64,000 nt of DNA from Bacteroides sp. AN502(2024). GTDB taxonomy: Bacteria; Bacteroidota; Bacteroidia; Bacteroidales; Bacteroidaceae. The notes below the pieces were generated by a model. The model ran no database searches, had not been told where the DNA came from, and was given only the letters and a program-made list of their open reading frames with translations. Where the stretch lies: contig NZ_JBGFSP010000003.1 in assembly GCF_041227145.1 (NCBI RefSeq), forward strand, positions 3,686,583-3,750,582. The letters are read 5' to 3'. The translations under genes were made by a program, and so were the position numbers. This document shows positions 18,348 to 28,017 of the stretch, piece after piece; position 1 is the stretch's first letter, and the number at the start of each line of letters is the position of its first letter.

Positions 18348-19874
18348 TTAGCAAAGTGCTTTATTCAACAGGTAATAAACTTCGTTCATGCGGAGTTCTT
18401 TCTTGAAGCAGCTGATCGTAGTATCCTTGTTGATATGCACCATTTCGATACCTGCGATTTCAGCATAATCTTCCCAATATTCTGCTGTCAGGTCGTAAGA
18501 GAAGCAAGAGTGGTGAGTACCACCGGCGAGGATCCATGCACCCGCACCCACTTCAAGGTTTGGCATCGGAATCCAGAGAGCAGAAGCAACCGGTAACTTA
18601 GGCAGCGGTTTCGGTTCGATACATTCTACGTCATTCACGATCAGACGGAAACGGTTACCCATATCTACAACAGTAGCGGTGCAGCCCGTACCTACTTTGG
18701 AAGTGAAGACCAAACGTGCAGTCTGACTCTTGCGGATACCTATACCAAGGAAGTGCACTTCCAGACGAGGTTTGTTGGCCGCGATAAGCGGGCAAACTTC
18801 CAACATGTGTGACTGAAGAATGGAGCTGTTTGCACCATCGAAGTTCAGCGTATAATCTTCCAGGAATGAACAGCCTTTAGGAAGTCCCTGATTCATAACC
18901 CATACGGTGCGGTAAAGAGCAGCCGATTTCCAGTCGCCTTCAGCACCGAATCCGTAACCTTCCGCCATTAGACGTTGTGAAGCGAGCCCCGGGATCTGAT
19001 CGAAACCATTGTATTCGATGTCGCCCAAATCATCGAAGTTGGTAGTGAATCCTTTCGCACCTTTAGCTTTCAGGATAGCACGAAGGGCCAATTCTGCTTT
19101 AGCAGCATTCCATACTTTCCGATAAGCTTCAGTTGATTTATCTTCCAGAGAAGCATCGTGATCGTATTCCTTGAAGTAAGTAGCTACCAATGCATCTACA
19201 TCTTCATTCTTGATGTCCTTGTGATATTCCATCAATTCGCTTACCGGACAGTAATCTACGTGGTAACCCATGCGTTGTTCAGCTTCCACTTTATCGCCAT
19301 CGGTTACAGCAACATTATTCATCTGGTCACCGAAACGGATAATCAGCATATCCTGTGAATCTGCCCAACCGGCACAAACACGCATCCAAACAGCAATCTT
19401 ATGCAAAGTCTCTTCTTCTTTCCAGTAACCTACCACCACTTTACGCCGGATACGCATACGGGTACAGATATGTCCGAATTCGCGGTCACCGTGAGCTGAC
19501 TGGTTCAGGTTCATGAAGTCCATGTCCATTGTATCCCAAGGAATTTCCTTGTTGAATTGAGTATGCAGGTGCAACAGAGGCTTCTTCAACTGTTGCAAAC
19601 CGTGAATCCACATTTTAGCAGGTGAGAACGTATGCATCCAAGTGATAACACCTGCACACTTTTCGTCATTGTTGGCTGCTTTGAAAACAGCTTCCACTTC
19701 TTTAGAAGAATTGACTGTTCCTTTGTATATCACCTTTACAGGGAGTTTACCGGATTCGTTCAATCCGTTAACCATTTCGTTGGAGTGTGCGTCTACTGCG
19801 ATCACTGCGTCGCCTCCGTACAAAAGCTGTGCTCCTGTTACGAACCATACTTCATATTGATCAAATGCGTTCAT
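18348..19874 (-). CDS. araA: L-arabinose isomerase
   Basis: A 508-residue L-arabinose isomerase converting L-arabinose to L-ribulose in the cytoplasm with a divalent metal. Family motifs are VWFVTGAQLLYG at the N-terminus, TWMHTFSPAKMWI, GYGFGAEGDWKSAALYR, FLEDYTLNFDG and GGTHHSCFSYDL; the Glu and His residues in the last three correspond to the metal and catalytic residues of E. coli AraA. It is third in the ara pathway operon, 38 bp after araD. Confidence 0.97.
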   Translation of the reverse strand: MNAFDQYEVWFVTGAQLLYGGDAVIAVDAHSNEMVNGLNESGKLPVKVIYKGTVNSSKEVEAVFKAANNDEKCAGVITWMHTFSPAKMWIHGLQQLKKPLLHLHTQFNKEIPWDTMDMDFMNLNQSAHGDREFGHICTRMRIRRKVVVGYWKEEETLHKIAVWMRVCAGWADSQDMLIIRFGDQMNNVAVTDGDKVEAEQRMGYHVDYCPVSELMEYHKDIKNEDVDALVATYFKEYDHDASLEDKSTEAYRKVWNAAKAELALRAILKAKGAKGFTTNFDDLGDIEYNGFDQIPGLASQRLMAEGYGFGAEGDWKSAALYRTVWVMNQGLPKGCSFLEDYTLNFDGANSSILQSHMLEVCPLIAANKPRLEVHFLGIGIRKSQTARLVFTSKVGTGCTATVVDMGNRFRLIVNDVECIEPKPLPKLPVASALWIPMPNLEVGAGAWILAGGTHHSCFSYDLTAEYWEDYAEIAGIEMVHINKDTTISCFKKELRMNEVYYLLNKALC

Positions 19875-19912
19875 AATGTTATTGCTTTAATTGTTATTAT
19901 TCTAATCTTTAA

Positions 19913-20599
19913 TTATTTCTGTCCGTAATAAGCATTCGGACCATGCTTGCGGCTGAAATGTTTCTCTATCAGCAGCGGATTCATTGTTAATTTGGGATTT
20001 ACCGCATAAGCGATACTTGCCATTTTAGCGACCTGTTCCATAACCACAGCATTGTGTACGGCATCGTGCGCGTCTTTTCCCCAAGAGAAAGGACCGTGAT
20101 TTTTCACCAACACTCCCGGGGTGTGTATAGGATTCAAGCCTTCAAAACGTTTCACTATCACGTTACCGGTTTCCAGCTCGTAAGCACCTTCCACTTCCGC
20201 TTTCGTCATATCCGCTGTGCAGGGAATGGCATCATGGAAGTAATCAGCATGAGTGGTTCCGATATTCGGAATGTCACATCCGGCTTGTGCCCAGGCAGTA
20301 GCATAGGTGGAGTGTGTATGTACCACTCCTCCGATTTCCGGAAATGCTTTGTAAAGTACTACGTGGGTAGGGGTGTCTGAAGACGGTTTCAGTCGGCCTT
20401 CAACGACCTTGCCATTCAGATCCACTACTACCATATCTTCGGCTTTCATGTCATCATAACTTACACCGCTGGGCTTGATTACCACCAGTCTGCTTTCACG
20501 GTCGATAGCAGAAACATTGCCCCAGGTAAAGATGACTAATCCATGCTTTACCAATTCGAGATTGGCATGAAATACTTTTTCTTTTAGATCTTCCAGCAT
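19913..20599 (-). CDS. araD: L-ribulose-5-phosphate 4-epimerase
   Basis: A 228-residue class II aldolase family protein producing D-xylulose-5-phosphate. Zinc-ligand motifs are [17 protein letters not shown] (two His near residues 95-97) and [18 protein letters not shown] (His near 170), with [11 protein letters not shown] between them. The 5' end lies 5 bp after the araR stop, indicating co-transcription. Length and motifs match E. coli AraD (231 residues). Confidence 0.96.
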   Translation of the reverse strand: MLEDLKEKVFHANLELVKHGLVIFTWGNVSAIDRESRLVVIKPSGVSYDDMKAEDMVVVDLNGKVVEGRLKPSSDTPTHVVLYKAFPEIGGVVHTHSTYATAWAQAGCDIPNIGTTHADYFHDAIPCTADMTKAEVEGAYELETGNVIVKRFEGLNPIHTPGVLVKNHGPFSWGKDAHDAVHNAVVMEQVAKMASIAYAVNPKLTMNPLLIEKHFSRKHGPNAYYGQK

Positions 20600-20604
20600 A
20601 ACGA

Positions 20605-21285
20605 TTAGATTTTAAATTTCGGGTCTTTTCGATAGACCTTGCTGTTGAACTTATACAAGGCAGCACCGCGTTTGGAACCCAGTTTGTCAATTTTATCAGT
20701 CTTTTCGATGTAATCCATTTCGGCAACACGTTTGCGGAAGTTCCGTTTATCTATCGTTTCACCGTAAATGGCTTCATATAAACTTTGTAGTTGGGATAGC
20801 GTAAAAAGTTTCGGAAGCAGATTGAATCCGATAGGTTCCACGGATGCCTTCTGTTTCATCAGTTCCCGTGCTTTTTTTACCATTTCAGGATGGTCGAAGA
20901 TAAGCGGGGGAAGTTCGTTCATATTTACCCAGTAGGCGTTGTGTTTCTGAACCAGTCTCCGGTCATACTCATTGATGTTAATCAATGCATAGTAAGCCAC
21001 GGAAATAACTCGTTCACCCGGATCACGGTCAACAGCACCAAAAGCTCCTACCTGTTCCATATAAACGTTTTCCAGTCCGGTAAGCTCATACAAGACACGT
21101 TTGGCGGCATCATCCACACTTTCGCCTTTCTGCACAAATCCTCCCATCAGTGACCATTCCCCCATTGCCGGTTCAAAGTTTCTTTTCAATAAGAGCAAGC
21201 TGATTTCCCCCTCGTTAAAACCGAAGATGATACAGTCTATACCGATATAGAAGGTAGGATTCGAGTTGTAATAGTTGTTCATCAT
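20605..21285 (-). CDS. araR: Nudix-domain transcriptional regulator AraR
   Basis: A 226-residue protein with an N-terminal Nudix-fold domain and a C-terminal winged-helix domain ([27 protein letters not shown]). The Nudix box reads [21 protein letters not shown]: the catalytic REUxEE residues are replaced (RVLYEL), so it is expected to bind a ligand without hydrolysis. This is the arrangement of the Bacteroides AraR described as an arabinose-responsive repressor. It is inside the operon it should control; the candidate operator is at 24233-24247. A second ATG at 21282 is possible. Confidence 0.9.
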   Translation of the reverse strand: MMNNYYNSNPTFYIGIDCIIFGFNEGEISLLLLKRNFEPAMGEWSLMGGFVQKGESVDDAAKRVLYELTGLENVYMEQVGAFGAVDRDPGERVISVAYYALININEYDRRLVQKHNAYWVNMNELPPLIFDHPEMVKKARELMKQKASVEPIGFNLLPKLFTLSQLQSLYEAIYGETIDKRNFRKRVAEMDYIEKTDKIDKLGSKRGAALYKFNSKVYRKDPKFKI

Positions 21286-21306
21286 TAATCGGAATAAGTT
21301 TATTAA

Positions 21307-23001
21307 TTACCAGAAATACCAGTAGAAAGCTCCTGTAATAGCCAGGATAATTGCTGTGTGAATGATATCCCAGTGATTCCAGCTGGCACGGGTAGCCGCC
21401 TTTTGTTCTTTAGTAGCTGTACCGAACACCAGTCCCTGAATCTTTTCTGCTGCCGGGGCCTTTGTTGTCAGGCTGACTACGATTACTACAATGATACAGA
21501 ATAGGAACATCCATCCGCAGAAGAACAGCCAGTTCATATCAAAGAACAAATATTTGAAGGTAGAGTCTGCCACTTCACCAGCGTTGCTATAGTATACTTT
21601 AGCACCCAGGCGCGTCAGGCCGATGACCATACCGGAAATCAATCCCCACATCCCACCTTGAGCTGAAGTACGTTTCCAGCAGACACCCAGCAAGAACGCA
21701 GCGGCAATACCTGGAGCCAAAACAGACTGGACATCCTGCAAATAGGTGTAGAGCACATCACCTACACTACGCATGATAGGAATCCAGAGAATACCTAAAA
21801 TGACGATTACAACTGTTGCAACTTGGCCGATACCGACCAGTCTCTTTTCTGGAGTCTCCGGTCTGAAACGTTTGTAAAAGTCGATAGTGAACAACATGGC
21901 CGATGAGTTGAACAAAGATGCAAGAGAACTCATTAAAGCGGCAAGAATGCCACATACTACCAGACCTTTCACACCGGCAGGAAGTAATTTGGCAACCAAT
22001 GTAGGGAAAGCTGCGTCGGCATTTGCTGTTCCGTTAGCCAGTAGCGGAAGGAAGCCTTCGCCACCGGCACCGATATATTTCTGATGTAATGCAAATGCAA
22101 TCATGCCCGGAATCAGGAAAAGGAATACAGGTAACAGTTTCAGGTAAGCACCGAAGATAGTACCACGACGGGCTTCTTGCTCATTTTTTCCTGAAAGTAC
22201 ACGCTGTACAATAAACTGGTCAGTACACCAGTACCAGAATCCAATGATAGCTGAACCGATCAAAGCGCCCAACCATGGGAAGTTTGCGTCATCATTGCTA
22301 CGAATCAGGTTAGTCATGGTGTCACCATAATCATTTACAGTCACAGCACCGCAGACTCTCATCATTTCATTCCATCCGCCCAGTTCTTTGAAACCAAGCA
22401 CAAGGATAATTAATGACCCTAATAATAGAATCGGAGTTTGAAGAACAGAAGTATAAAGAACAGATTTCATACCTCCGAAGATGGTATAAAGTGCGGTCAA
22501 CACTACCAGACCGATAGCTGCGATCCAAAAGAAATCGATTCCCCACAGTTCTTTGATACCGAATACCTGTTGAAATACCAAGCCGCCGGCATATACGGTT
22601 ACGGCTACTTTAGTCAGTACATAACTTACCAATGAAATAACTGATAAGATTGTACGTGATTGAGGATTATAACGACGTTCGAGAAATTCCGGCATTGTAT
22701 ATACCATGCTGCGTGAATAGAAAGGTACGAATACCCATCCCAAAATCAAAATCATCCATCCCTGAATTTCCCAGTGAGCCATGGCCATACCACTGGACGC
22801 ACCGGCTCCTGCCAGTCCGATCAAGTGTTCCGACCCAATGTTCGATGCGAAAATAGAGGCACCGATCGCAAGCCATGTTGCGTCGCGTCCGCCTAAAAAA
22901 TAATCTGCCGAGTCATTTTGTTTTTGTCTGACTACCCAAATAATAATACCAATCAGAGCCAGGAAAAAGACTCCGATTACCAGCCAATCCAATGCTTCCA
23001 C
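21307..23001 (-). CDS. araP: Sodium/arabinose symporter
   Basis: A 564-residue sodium:solute symporter (SSS) family protein with about 14 transmembrane helices. Signature segments are DSADYFLGGRDATWLAIGASIFASNIGSEH at the N-terminus (split here by description only) and the SSS core around GLVVCGILAALMSSLAS near residue 350. It imports released L-arabinose across the inner membrane with Na+. It lies between galM and araR with short gaps (25 and 21 bp). Substrate is inferred from the operon and from the B. thetaiotaomicron AraR regulon. Confidence 0.9.
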   Translation of the reverse strand: MEALDWLVIGVFFLALIGIIIWVVRQKQNDSADYFLGGRDATWLAIGASIFASNIGSEHLIGLAGAGASSGMAMAHWEIQGWMILILGWVFVPFYSRSMVYTMPEFLERRYNPQSRTILSVISLVSYVLTKVAVTVYAGGLVFQQVFGIKELWGIDFFWIAAIGLVVLTALYTIFGGMKSVLYTSVLQTPILLLGSLIILVLGFKELGGWNEMMRVCGAVTVNDYGDTMTNLIRSNDDANFPWLGALIGSAIIGFWYWCTDQFIVQRVLSGKNEQEARRGTIFGAYLKLLPVFLFLIPGMIAFALHQKYIGAGGEGFLPLLANGTANADAAFPTLVAKLLPAGVKGLVVCGILAALMSSLASLFNSSAMLFTIDFYKRFRPETPEKRLVGIGQVATVVIVILGILWIPIMRSVGDVLYTYLQDVQSVLAPGIAAAFLLGVCWKRTSAQGGMWGLISGMVIGLTRLGAKVYYSNAGEVADSTFKYLFFDMNWLFFCGWMFLFCIIVVIVVSLTTKAPAAEKIQGLVFGTATKEQKAATRASWNHWDIIHTAIILAITGAFYWYFW

Positions 23002-23026
23002 GATAAATATGATTTATGAGTTAATA

Positions 23027-24166
23027 TTATCTCTCTACAGAGAATTTGAAAATACATTCACTGTTGTAAGTCTGTCCCGGTTCCAGAACGACAGACGGCC
23101 AGTCTGCCTTGTTGGGGCTGTCAGGATAGTGCTGTGTTTCCAGGCATACGGAAGCACGCTGGTTGTAAACGATACCTTTCTTACCGGTTACGGTTCCATC
23201 GAGAAAGTTACCTGTATAAACTTGTATACCCGGTTCGTTGGTATATACTTCCAAAGTAATGCCACTTTCGGGTGAAGTAAGTCTGGCGGCTACTTGAGAA
23301 AGATCTCCCGGAGTGTTCAATACCCAGTTATGATCGTATCCGTTTCCATTCTTTAATTGAACGAAATCATAATTATTGATATCTTTACCTACGGCTTTCG
23401 GAGTAGTAAAATCCATCGGGGTGTCCTTAACCGGAGCAATTTCGCCTGTAGTCATAAAGGTGCTGTCTACCGGAGTATAGTAGTCTGCATTCACATACAT
23501 GATATGGTCGGTTGAAATCTTAGACGGATCACCCGAAAGATTGAAATAAGAGTGGTTGGTCATGTTGATGATCGTCTTTTTATCAGTAGTTGCGCTGTAT
23601 TTGATGTCGATAGCGTTGTCATCAGTCAGTTTGTAGGTCACTTTAGCTGTTACATTACCCGGGAAATTAGCATCTCCATCCGGTGAAATACGAGTTAGCT
23701 CCAGTGTTGTCAGATCGATAAGATTGGCTTTATAAACCTGATATTGCCAGCCTTTCGGACCTCCGTGCAAGCAGTGCCCGTAGTTGTTTTGTGGCAACTG
23801 GATCGTATCGCCATCCAATACAAAACGTCCCTGATTGATACGGTTTGCATAGCGTCCGATAGAAGCACCGAAGTCACTGGGAATATTGATATAATCGGCA
23901 ATGCTGTCAAAACCTAAAACAACATCTCGCATCTGACCGTTTTTGTCGGGTACCATGACAGACACGATACGTCCTCCGAAGTTAGTGATACATACTTCCA
24001 TGCCTGCCTTATTCTTTAATGTGTAAAGAGCTGTTTGGGCATTATTCACTTCTGTTTGAAATTTTACCGGGTCAAGACCAGACAAAGTCAGCTCGGAAGC
24101 CGGCTTGTTTTTGCACGAAGCCAGCATCAGCACGGAAATTCCTGCAAGTAGAAAATGTTTTTTCAT
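23027..24166 (-). CDS. galM: Aldose 1-epimerase (mutarotase), lipoprotein
   Basis: A 379-residue GalM-type mutarotase with an N-terminal lipoprotein signal (LMLASC, Cys at about residue 18), so it acts in the periplasm or at the outer membrane. Catalytic segments are NMTNHSYFNLSG (His), NGYDHNWVL and CLETQHYPDSPNK (Glu). It equilibrates anomers of the released sugar for uptake. It is the first gene of the arabinose operon, and its promoter overlaps the AraR operator candidate. Confidence 0.95.
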   Translation of the reverse strand: MKKHFLLAGISVLMLASCKNKPASELTLSGLDPVKFQTEVNNAQTALYTLKNKAGMEVCITNFGGRIVSVMVPDKNGQMRDVVLGFDSIADYINIPSDFGASIGRYANRINQGRFVLDGDTIQLPQNNYGHCLHGGPKGWQYQVYKANLIDLTTLELTRISPDGDANFPGNVTAKVTYKLTDDNAIDIKYSATTDKKTIINMTNHSYFNLSGDPSKISTDHIMYVNADYYTPVDSTFMTTGEIAPVKDTPMDFTTPKAVGKDINNYDFVQLKNGNGYDHNWVLNTPGDLSQVAARLTSPESGITLEVYTNEPGIQVYTGNFLDGTVTGKKGIVYNQRASVCLETQHYPDSPNKADWPSVVLEPGQTYNSECIFKFSVER

Positions 24167-24211
24167 GGTTTTATTTTTAATGTAAATGAGATGTTTACCT
24201 TATTTTGGGTG

Positions 24212-24247
24212 TAAAAGTAACACTTTTGTTTGGTGTATCAAATACAC
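24212..24247 (-). promoter_or_regulatory. galM promoter with candidate AraR operator
   Basis: On the minus strand TTTG (24242-24239) and TACTTTTA (24219-24212) are 19 bp apart, one mismatch from the -33/-7 consensus. The -33 box lies inside the dyad GTGTATCAAATACAC (24233-24247), whose arms GTGTAT and ATACAC are exact complements around CAA. A repressor bound there would block the promoter. The rest of the 375-bp divergent region is AT-rich and holds no gene. Confidence 0.65.
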
Positions 24248-24500
24248 TCTTATATGTTATGCAGCATAAAAGGTATGTTTTATAATTTTTCCACACCTTG
24301 ATTATATATAAATGTACGCTTTCCGGTGTTTCATATTCGTATTATATGATTGTAATGAATAGGTGTTTTTTTATCTGATTTCGTATTATAAATACAGATA
24401 CCGGATGGAAATTTTTACAAATGAATGGATTTTGGTCTTTTTTGACCGATAAACATCTGTTTATGATAAAATCGGGTACGCGGAAAAATGGGAATCTGAT

Positions 24501-24508
24501 TATCTTTG
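24501..24508 (+). promoter_or_regulatory. -7 element of the divergent GH51 gene
   Basis: TATCTTTG matches the Bacteroides -7 box 34 bp before the ATG at 24542. No good TTTG lies 19-20 bp upstream (the region reads CGGGTACGCGG), so the promoter may need an activator. Confidence 0.55.
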
Positions 24509-24541
24509 CAATTTAATTATATATAATTTTTATTGAAAACC

Positions 24542-26527
24542 ATGAGAAGATACACAGAATTACTGGCTACATTAGCCTTATCTGCTGGCATGGCACTTCA
24601 TGCACAAACCAATGAAATAGTGATTCAGACTAAGAAGTTGGGGGCTGAAATCCAACCTACTATGTACGGACTCTTTTTTGAAGACATCAATTATGCTGCC
24701 GATGGCGGATTATACGCGGAACTGGTAAAGAACCGCTCGTTCGAGTTCCCCCAGCATCTGATGGGATGGAATACCTATGGCAAAGTGACTTTGCAGGATG
24801 ACGGCCCTTTTGAGCGCAATCCGCATTATGTGCGTCTTGATAATCCGGGGCATGCTCACAAGCATACCGGACTGGATAACGAAGGCTTTTTCGGTATTGG
24901 CGTCAAGAAAGGAGAGGAGTATCGCTTTTCTGTTTGGGCGCGTTTGCCGCTAGGAAGTACGAAAGAAACATTGAGAATCGAACTTGTCGATACTAAATCA
25001 ATGGGGGAACGTCAGGCTTTTGCTGCGGAGAATCTGACGATTGACTCCAACGAATGGAAAAAGTATCAAGTCATCCTGAAGCCCGGTATTACCCATCCAA
25101 AATCCGTACTCCGCATTTTCCTTACTTCTAAAGGAACGGTTGATTTGGAGCACGTTTCTCTTTTCCCGGTTGATACCTGGAAAGGGCATGAAAATGGTCT
25201 TCGCAAAGATTTAGCACAAGCATTGGCGGATATTCATCCCGGAGTCTTCCGCTTCCCCGGTGGTTGTATCGTAGAAGGTACGGATCTCGAAACCCGTTAT
25301 GACTGGAAGAAATCCGTGGGGCCGGTAGAAAACCGTCCATTGAACGAAAACCGCTGGCAATATACCTTTACCCATCGTTTCTTCCCGGATTATTATCAGA
25401 GCTATGGATTAGGATTCTACGAATACTTCCTATTGTCCGAAGAAATGGGTGCAGCGCCTCTTCCGATCCTGAATTGCGGTCTTTCCTGTCAATATCAGAA
25501 TAATGGTTCGAAAGCTCACGTTGCGGTTTGTGATCTGGATAGCTATATTCAGGATGCACTCGATCTGATCGAATTTGCCAATGGTGACGTTAATACTACA
25601 TGGGGGAAGGTACGTGCCGATATGGGACATCCCACTCCATTTAATCTGCAGTTTATCGGTATCGGTAACGAACAATGGGGAAAAGAATATCCCGAACGTC
25701 TTGAACCGTTTATCAAAGCCATTCGTAAGGCGCATCCGGAAATCAAAATCGTAGGTAGCTCCGGTCCGAACTCCGAAGGAAAAGAATTCGATTACTTGTG
25801 GCCTGAAATGAAGCGTTTGAAAGTAGATCTGGTAGACGAACACTTCTATCGTCCCGAAAGCTGGTTCCTCAGTCAGGGAGCACGCTATGATAATTACGAC
25901 CGCAAAGGACCGAAAGTATTTGCCGGCGAATATGCTTGCCACGGAAAAGGAAAGAAATGGAACCACTTCCATGCTGCCTTGCTCGAAGCTGCATTCATGA
26001 CAGGTTTGGAACGCAATGCTGATGTCGTACACATGGCTACTTATGCCCCGCTTTTCGCTCACGTAGAAGGATGGCAATGGCGTCCTGACATGATCTGGTT
26101 TGACAACAACCGCTCGGTTAAGACCGTAAGCTACTATGTACAGCAGCTTTTTAGCGAGAACAAGGGATCGCATGTACTTCCACTTACAATGGACAATAAA
26201 CCCCTTATGGGAGGAGAGGGGCAGAACGGTCTTTTTGCGAGTGCTGTCTATGATGAGAATCCGGATGAGATTGTGGTAAAGGTGGCCAATACTTCTGACA
26301 CGGCCCAATCACTTGATTTCACCTTCAAAGGGCTGGGCAAGAAACAACGTATCACAGGTATTACAGTCACGACACTTTCCTCTTCAGATCTTGATGCCGA
26401 TAATACTCTTGACGACCCTGAGAAAATAATGCCCTTAGTTGACAGGACTGATATTAATACCACCGAAGGTTGGTCGACAGAAATTGCCCCGAGTACCTTC
26501 TGTGTATTCCGATTCTCAAAAAAATAA
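24542..26527 (+). CDS. GH51 alpha-L-arabinofuranosidase (661 aa)
   Basis: A secreted GH51 enzyme of the longer, CBM-containing type. A signal peptide ends at about ALHAQ (residue 21); a beta-sandwich carbohydrate-binding-like domain covers about residues 80-215; the TIM barrel carries the acid/base Glu in GIGNEQWG (E377) and nucleophile Glu in VFAGEYACHG (E463); a C-terminal beta-domain follows. The start is ATG 24542; the in-frame TTG at 24533 is rejected. It is transcribed away from the arabinose operon and ends in a clear terminator. In B. thetaiotaomicron a similar enzyme belongs to the arabinan utilisation locus, most of which is absent here. Confidence 0.92.
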   Translation: MRRYTELLATLALSAGMALHAQTNEIVIQTKKLGAEIQPTMYGLFFEDINYAADGGLYAELVKNRSFEFPQHLMGWNTYGKVTLQDDGPFERNPHYVRLDNPGHAHKHTGLDNEGFFGIGVKKGEEYRFSVWARLPLGSTKETLRIELVDTKSMGERQAFAAENLTIDSNEWKKYQVILKPGITHPKSVLRIFLTSKGTVDLEHVSLFPVDTWKGHENGLRKDLAQALADIHPGVFRFPGGCIVEGTDLETRYDWKKSVGPVENRPLNENRWQYTFTHRFFPDYYQSYGLGFYEYFLLSEEMGAAPLPILNCGLSCQYQNNGSKAHVAVCDLDSYIQDALDLIEFANGDVNTTWGKVRADMGHPTPFNLQFIGIGNEQWGKEYPERLEPFIKAIRKAHPEIKIVGSSGPNSEGKEFDYLWPEMKRLKVDLVDEHFYRPESWFLSQGARYDNYDRKGPKVFAGEYACHGKGKKWNHFHAALLEAAFMTGLERNADVVHMATYAPLFAHVEGWQWRPDMIWFDNNRSVKTVSYYVQQLFSENKGSHVLPLTMDNKPLMGGEGQNGLFASAVYDENPDEIVVKVANTSDTAQSLDFTFKGLGKKQRITGITVTTLSSSDLDADNTLDDPEKIMPLVDRTDINTTEGWSTEIAPSTFCVFRFSKK

Positions 26528-26584
26528 TCCAATTTGCCTACTGGTATGGATAATTTGGAAACACTTGCAAGACTTTTCGCTCAA

Positions 26585-26623
26585 AGAAGGTGTGTCGTAA
26601 TGAACGATACGCCTTCTTTTTTT
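26585..26623 (+). terminator. Rho-independent terminator after GH51
   Basis: Arms AGAAGGTGTGTCGT (26585-26598) and ACGATACGCCTTCT (26604-26617) pair with two wobbles, followed by seven T. It lies 58 bp after the stop codon. Confidence 0.85.
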
Positions 26624-26653
26624 CATCACCTATAAAGAATCAGTAAACCTTCT

Positions 26654-27046
26654 TCAAGCTGCGCTCTTTTGAAGATTTGTTTGATAAATGTGTTCCCCCC
26701 ATCTGAAAAGAGCGGGTACAAGTTTATAAAACAGTTTAATCATCCAGTCTATACCTTCTTTTCTCATTTTTGCACACATCTTTTTTATATTGAAGGCAAT
26801 GGCCAAGAATGCGAAGTCCATAAAGACCTTCTCCTTTCCAAAATGGCGGAAACGTTTGTAGTTCATATTATATTTTATTTGCCCGAACACAGCTTCCGGT
26901 TCTATACATCTTTGCCCTCTGTGTTTCAGTCCTTCTTCGGAACATAGTAATTCTTTGGCTTTCTGCCTGTATTTCCTGAGTCTGTGATTCAGTTCTATTG
27001 TCCTGTTTCCCTTTGCCTTAAAACATGAAGGTGCGCATTTTGACAC
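26654..27046 (-). mobile_element. IS1182-type transposase 3' relic
   Basis: A 130-codon minus-strand frame encodes the C-terminus of an IS1182 family transposase (RCIEPEAVFGQIKYNMNYKR, FRHFGKEKVFMDFAFLAIAFN, the region with the last catalytic Glu). The N-terminal two thirds are absent; the frame is open to the left of its GTG start (27046), so the relic is a truncation rather than a separate gene. Only relics of other elements follow. Confidence 0.85.
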
Positions 27047-27111
27047 ACCTTCTTTTTGTTGCTTGTGAGGAAATAAAATATAACCTTCACTTTTTGCGGG
27101 GTAGTAGAAAT

Positions 27112-27354
27112 TTAGTGGGGATACCTATAAAGTCTGGTAATACAGCAAATGAAGAAATTCTTGTCGATTACGTCTCTTAGGTTGGATCGGAAAAGTTTAC
27201 TCCGAGCGTTGAACGATTCAGTTATGGCGTTTGAAGCCCTACTGTTATAAAAGTTCAGGGTGTCCTCATCGTATTCACACAGCTCTTCTTTGATGCCAAT
27301 GTTTTTTACTTGACTAAAGCATCGCTTTAGCCGGTCTAAAGCAATGCTTTTCAT
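27112..27354 (-). mobile_element. ISL3/ISAon1-like transposase C-terminal relic
   Basis: An 80-codon minus-strand frame with NFYNSRASNAITESFNARSK and FRSNLRDVIDKNFFI, the C-terminal part of ISL3/ISAon1-type DDE transposases including the Glu region (ITESFNAR). The rest of the gene is missing. A GCTTTAG/CTAAAGC inverted pair surrounds its 5' end (27315-27375). Confidence 0.75.
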
Positions 27355-27460
27355 TCCTTAAAGCTACGCTTTAGAGAGTTAATCAGAGATACATTCATTC
27401 CGAAAGTTTGATGCACGAACGAATGTTATTACCGATCCTCTCCCTATTGATTTCGTCAAT

Positions 27461-27593
27461 TCCTCTTTCATCCTATCACCGTCTTCCTGAAACTCCCTAT
27501 TTATCGTATTTACAGAGCGGTGATAGGTTGTTATTAACCTATCACCTCATCTGTCACCTATCACCGCCTGTTTTTTGACAGCCCGATTTGTTT
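27461..27593. repeat. Left arm of a 133-bp inverted repeat
   Basis: Begins TCCTCTTTCATCC and ends CGATTTGTTT. It is the reverse complement of 29329-29461 with about eight differences. Each arm also has an internal hairpin (GGTGATAGGTT ... AACCTATCACC). The interval between the arms holds the 22-bp repeat array and an inserted IS3 element. Confidence 0.9.
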
Positions 27594-27615
27594 CAAGATG
27601 TTTCAATTGCTTGAA

Positions 27616-27738
27616 AACACTTTGTTTCAATAGGGTGAACACTTTGTTTCAATAGGGTGGAACACTCTGTTTCAACACGGTGAACACTTTGTTCCAAGGC
27701 GCGAAACACTTTGTTCCATGCCGCAAAACACTTTCAAA
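27616..27738 (-). repeat. 22-bp tandem repeat array
   Basis: Five full and one partial unit with 22-23 bp period, consensus AACACTTTGTTTCAA plus 7-8 variable bases (TAGGGTG, CACGGTG, GGCGCGA, GCCGCAA). Read on the minus strand the core is TTGAAACAAAGTGTT, identical to the array at 42450-42689. It forms the loop of the 133-bp inverted repeat. Confidence 0.85.
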
Positions 27739-28017
27739 GGTGACTTATACTAGAAATGGTTGTCACTTTTAGAGGCTAGTTACTAAATAAGTTGTCACAT
27801 TCTGTTATTCATAACTAAAACAGTTGTTAGTTTCTTCCCTTTGCTCCTAAGATAGTTGTCATACGTAAAAACAATGGACAAATCTGAGTGTGCTCGGGCT
27901 CTCGGTAAAAGTCAATAGGGTTCGACACCCTATTGGCTTTTGTGAGACAATGGCTTAAACCGTCATGTCCCGGGTTCTCGGTATCGCAAATATAGTATTT
28001 ATTTATCATATGGAACC

